Source of the DNA: Desulfobacterales bacterium
Lineage (GTDB): Bacteria > Desulfobacterota > Desulfobacteria > Desulfobacterales > SpSt-501
Reading direction: 5' to 3'
Length of the DNA: 64,000 nucleotides
Assembly (NCBI GenBank): GCA_025454255.1
Contig: JALOOU010000004.1
Location: forward strand, 29,032 to 93,031
Below, piece after piece: positions 61,794-64,000 of the stretch. The position numbers and the translations under genes are program-made. Under the pieces are notes generated by a model, which saw only the letters and a list, made by a program, of their open reading frames with translations, had not been told where the DNA came from and did not search any database. Position 1 is the first letter of the stretch. Each line of letters opens with the position of its first letter.

Positions 61794-61951
61794 AGAACTT
61801 GTTTCGCAACCGCGGATCACGGTTGCGGGCAAGGCCGGAGGCCGATTCAAAAACACAGCAACCTTGAACAGGTTTTGAGCACGTTCGAAAGGCCTGAAAT
61901 ACCGCCATGGCGGAACTCCCGGCCGTCAGGCGGGGTTATGAAACCGATTCT
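61794..61951 (+). repeat. Dispersed intergenic repeat, copy A (best-preserved)
   Basis: 158 bp between the VOC gene and the maoC-like gene. Ends are AGAACTTGTTTC and GAAACCGATTCT, an imperfect inverted pair. CACGGTTGCGGGCAAGG is at 61818-61834, the perfect palindrome CCGCCATGGCGG at 61902-61913, and CCGGCCGTCAGGCGG just after. The sequence from here to 62142, and 61620-61793, shows no gene, only GC-rich spacer. Confidence 0.8.
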
Positions 61952-62142
61952 GAGCATTGCCGGCGGGAGGCGGCGACTTGAACCGGCGGCCCTCGCGCGC
62001 TGGGATCTGGTAAGCACCGCCCGCCGCGGCGGACGACGCAGGGCCGGGGAGCGCGCAACGCCGGATTACGGGCTGCAGCGAACATCTTTTGCAACCGCCG
62101 GCACTACACCCCGGGCCGGGGCCCGGGAAAGGAGGATGCGCC

Positions 62143-62542
62143 ATGATCGGAAAAACGGTCCAAGAGCTTCAGAAAGGAGAGACCGCCCAGTTCTCGAAGA
62201 CGGTGAGCGAGGCGGACATTTATCTGTTCGCCGGAATCACGAGCGATTTCAACCCGGCCCACGTGGACGAGGAGTACGCCCGCAAGACCTTCTTCGCAAC
62301 ACGCATCGCGCATGGCCTACTTTCGGCCGGCTTCATTTCGGCGGTGATCGCCAACAAGCTCCCCGGCCCGGACACCATCTACATGCGCCAGGAGCTCGAT
62401 TTTTTAGGCGTGGTCAAGATCGGGGACACCATAAAAGGGCCGAGTGAAGCTCCTTACGACCTACGACAACCAGGAGGGCAAGCGGGTGCTGACCGGCGAA
62501 GCGCGGGTCAGCCCGCCGCGGCCGCCTAAAAAGAGCGATTGA
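62143..62542 (+). pseudogene. MaoC-like (R)-enoyl-CoA hydratase, internally deleted and frameshifted
   Basis: Begins well: ATG 62143 after GGAGGATGCGCC, then QFSKTVSEADIYLFAGITSDFNPAHVDEEYA with the hydratase Asp/His, and HGLLSAGFISAVI. After GDTI (about 62432) the frame becomes unrelated and stops at 62529. The missing family C-terminus is found in another frame from 62441-62446 (RVKLLTTYDNQEGKRVLTGEARV) to TGA 62542. Relatives have about 15-20 more residues at the junction, so a deletion not divisible by three is inferred. It is a pseudogene, unless this is an assembly error. Confidence 0.75.
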
Positions 62543-62988
62543 GCCTCGCGCCCGAGCCGGGTACCGACCCGCAGATCTCCGGCGAGGACCGTCAGGTCCG
62601 CCTTCGCCTTCGATCCAGTATCCGCCGCCGATCGGATGCTGTTTCAGGTTCGCAGGCAGGCAGTGTAGGGCTCGACGATTGGCATGCGGTCGAACAAGGC
62701 GAGGCGGTGGAAATTTGGGTTGTTTGCTGAGCGATGCACGATTATGTCAACCTCCCGGCCGGTGTGATTCGTCGCCTCCGGCCGAAGAAACAAAAATCAA
62801 ATCGGACGCCACCGGTAGACCGGCCGCTGCAGGGAGCAGAGCGGTTTTTACACTCGGGAGCGTCACCCAATTTCCTCAGATCCTTGTGATCATTAACTGG
62901 CGTTTAGGGCAGCGGCGCCCGGACGATTTCCATCGGGACCGACGCCGCCGCTAAAGTCCATCCGAATGCGGGTGGGCACTAAACCTCT
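62543..62988. other. Gene-free stretch
   Basis: Several stop-rich frames and no family-like protein. One weak terminator-like hairpin (CCGCT…AGCGG then TTTTT) lies at 62824-62849 on the plus strand. It may hold decayed coding sequence, but nothing could be identified. Confidence 0.35.
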
Positions 62989-63016
62989 TTGAACGCCGCT
63001 CTTTCTGCTGTAGAAT
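62989..63016 (+). promoter_or_regulatory. Promoter placed at the start codon (leaderless candidate)
   Basis: TTGAAC (62989-62994), 16 bases, TAGAAT (63011-63016). Eight bases separate the -10 box from ATG 63025, the same distance as at 12281. Confidence 0.5.
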
Positions 63017-63024
63017 TGGTCCCG

Positions 63025-63249
63025 ATGGAAGACCTGAAGCTGCTCCTGATCGATCGGCTCAAATCCAAGGGCATGGACCCTGCGCTCATCCCGGCCTATC
63101 TGAAAGCCCTCGCGAGCCTCATCGCATCCGAGCCGGGCATTGAACCTGCATCGGCTAATCGGAAACTGCGCTCCCTGGGGTGGGACGAGGTGGAGATCGA
63201 CTACCACTGCCTGCAGATCGCCATCGCCTGCCAGGAATCGGAAGGATAG
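63025..63249 (+). CDS. Small helical protein of unknown function (74 aa)
   Basis: Starts MEDLKLLLIDRLKSKGMDPALIPAYLKAL and ends …CQESEG. Helical prediction by eye, one or two cysteines (ATACQ-like IAIACQESEG; YHCLQIA), no signal peptide. A longer frame starting TTG 62989 exists, but that codon is part of the promoter. No family recognised. No ribosome site; probably leaderless. Confidence 0.6.
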   Translation: MEDLKLLLIDRLKSKGMDPALIPAYLKALASLIASEPGIEPASANRKLRSLGWDEVEIDYHCLQIAIACQESEG

Positions 63250-63581
63250 CACCCCTGCCGCACTCCTCGCCGCCCTGCCGCCCCAGCCGGTCGTGATCAC
63301 CCGCGGGGCCGCCGCCCGCGGTAGCGCTTTGTCGGCGCGCAAGTTCAGATTTTGATCGGAGCGGATTCCAGGCGCGATCCGATCGCGCTCCCGCCCGGGC
63401 GGGACTCCCACAGGAAAATGCGCAACCTGCGTTGAAAGACCGCAGCTGACATCAGCCGCTCGGTCGATCGAAGGCCCGGCCGGGGGCGGGCTGCGGATCG
63501 GCGCTGGACGAAGCCATCGATTGTGAGTATGGTGTTCCCGTACGCATTACCTCGCCGTGAACCCGTTCGAAAGGAGGCACC
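63250..63581. other. Gene-free stretch before wrbA
   Basis: Holds a 16-bp GC palindrome (TCCCGCCCGGGCGGGA, 63389-63404) and no convincing gene. A promoter for wrbA is not obvious; its ribosome site AAGGAGG is at about 63571. Confidence 0.35.
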
Positions 63582-64000
63582 ATGAAAGTCCTCGTCGTCT
63601 ATTACTCCATGTACGGCCACGTTCACCGTATGGCCGAGGCAATCGCCGAGGGAGTCAAGCGCGTCAAGGGGGCGGAGGTCGCCCTGCGCCGGGTCCCCGA
63701 AACCCTTCCGCAAGAGGTGCTCGAGAAAACCCGGTTCGGCAACATGTGCGGCCAGATGCGGCAGTTTTTGGACGCCACCGGCGGGCTCTGGGCCAAAGGC
63801 GCACTGGTCGGAAAGGTGGGCAGCGTCTTCACCAGCACCGCCACCCAGCACGGGGGGCAGGAGTCGACCCTGCTCAGTTTTCACATCACCCTGCTGCACC
63901 ACGGGTTTGTGGTGGTGGGGCTGCCCTACAGCTATCAAGGGCAGATGCGCAACGATGAGATCACGGGCGGCTCGCCCTATGGGGCCTCGACGATTGCCGG
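63582..64000 (+). CDS. wrbA: WrbA-like NAD(P)H:quinone oxidoreductase, internally shortened and cut by the window end
   Basis: ATG 63582 after GAAAGGAGGCACC. A flavodoxin-fold FMN enzyme reducing quinones by two electrons. [25 protein letters not shown] (phosphate loop) and the stretch from [34 protein letters not shown] to [10 protein letters not shown] are highly typical. However, residue 49 (…PQEVLEK) runs directly into TRFGN. Relatives such as E. coli WrbA have about 27 residues there, including the strand DYDAIIFGTP that holds FMN. The frame is kept, so an in-frame deletion or assembly gap is inferred. It continues past 64000. Confidence 0.85.
   Translation, partial: MKVLVVYYSMYGHVHRMAEAIAEGVKRVKGAEVALRRVPETLPQEVLEKTRFGNMCGQMRQFLDATGGLWAKGALVGKVGSVFTSTATQHGGQESTLLSFHITLLHHGFVVVGLPYSYQGQMRNDEITGGSPYGASTIA

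Noticed and set aside
62735..62890. A 51-codon plus-strand frame starting MHDYVNLPAGVIRRL
   Set aside because: No ribosome site, basic low-information composition and no family resemblance. Probably chance or decayed sequence.
63389..63404. 16-bp GC palindrome before wrbA, similar in centre to the 14268-14317 palindrome
   Set aside because: Short, wholly G/C symmetrical sequences arise by chance in such DNA. There are no matching outer arms.

Overview
The window looks like a chromosomal segment of a high-GC Gram-negative bacterium of the Desulfobacterota (former Deltaproteobacteria). The pointers are a four-subunit 2-oxoacid:ferredoxin oxidoreductase with its own ferredoxin subunit, FolE2 instead of FolE, an ExeA-type ATPase, ThrH in the threonine branch, many GAF/GGDEF/EAL signalling proteins and the overall gene style. 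That placement is inference. No plasmid, phage, transposase or CRISPR array is visible, and most genes are housekeeping.

Layout. 1-11.8 kb is accessory: two related coiled-coil envelope proteins, L-2-hydroxyglutarate oxidase, an FMN reductase, secreted proteins of unknown function, a cold-shock gene with a long leader, a sulfur-type metallo-hydrolase/rhodanese pair, and an ExeA-like ATPase fused to an OmpA domain. 11.8-17 kb holds a Nudix hydrolase, an aminotransferase, a SprT/DUF2786 protein carrying a 50-bp perfect palindrome, an AhpF-like reductase and IspD. 17-26.4 kb (minus strand) holds an HPr-fusion protein, RNase P RNA, a zinc-ribbon protein, a Nif3-like protein, tRNA-CAU, rpoD, dnaG, hisA, hisB and tRNA-Ala. 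26.4-34 kb has a YcaO-TPR protein facing a dynamin-like GTPase, then a Cys-rich small protein, YqgE and a GAF/class III cyclase. 34-42.3 kb holds dtd, folE2, ttcA, rpoZ, greA, asd, psd, tsaB and lon. 42.5-48.3 kb holds prepilin peptidase, a phosphoesterase, a Ser/Thr kinase and the kor operon. 48.3-55.3 kb holds mltG, a candidate structured RNA, a GGDEF-EAL protein, nagZ, tsaD and purM. 55.3-60.5 kb is an alanine aminotransferase - hom - thrH - thioesterase - rfaE1 - DUF167 run. 60.5-64 kb holds initiator tRNA and several small or damaged genes.

How it works together. The kor genes give anaerobic 2-oxoacid/ferredoxin metabolism. asd, hom and thrH cover steps of the aspartate family, with ThrH standing in for homoserine kinase. 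tsaB and tsaD serve tRNA t6A. mltG, nagZ, rfaE1 and psd serve the envelope.

The least expected content lies between genes. There is a dispersed family of about 140-160 bp with inverted ends (five copies seen), a compact three-way-junction RNA candidate ahead of the c-di-GMP gene, and several promoters placed so close to the start codon that leaderless mRNAs are likely. In the last 2 kb two conserved genes (a MaoC dehydratase and WrbA) appear to have lost internal segments. Coordinates and motifs were read by eye; no similarity search or folding program was run.
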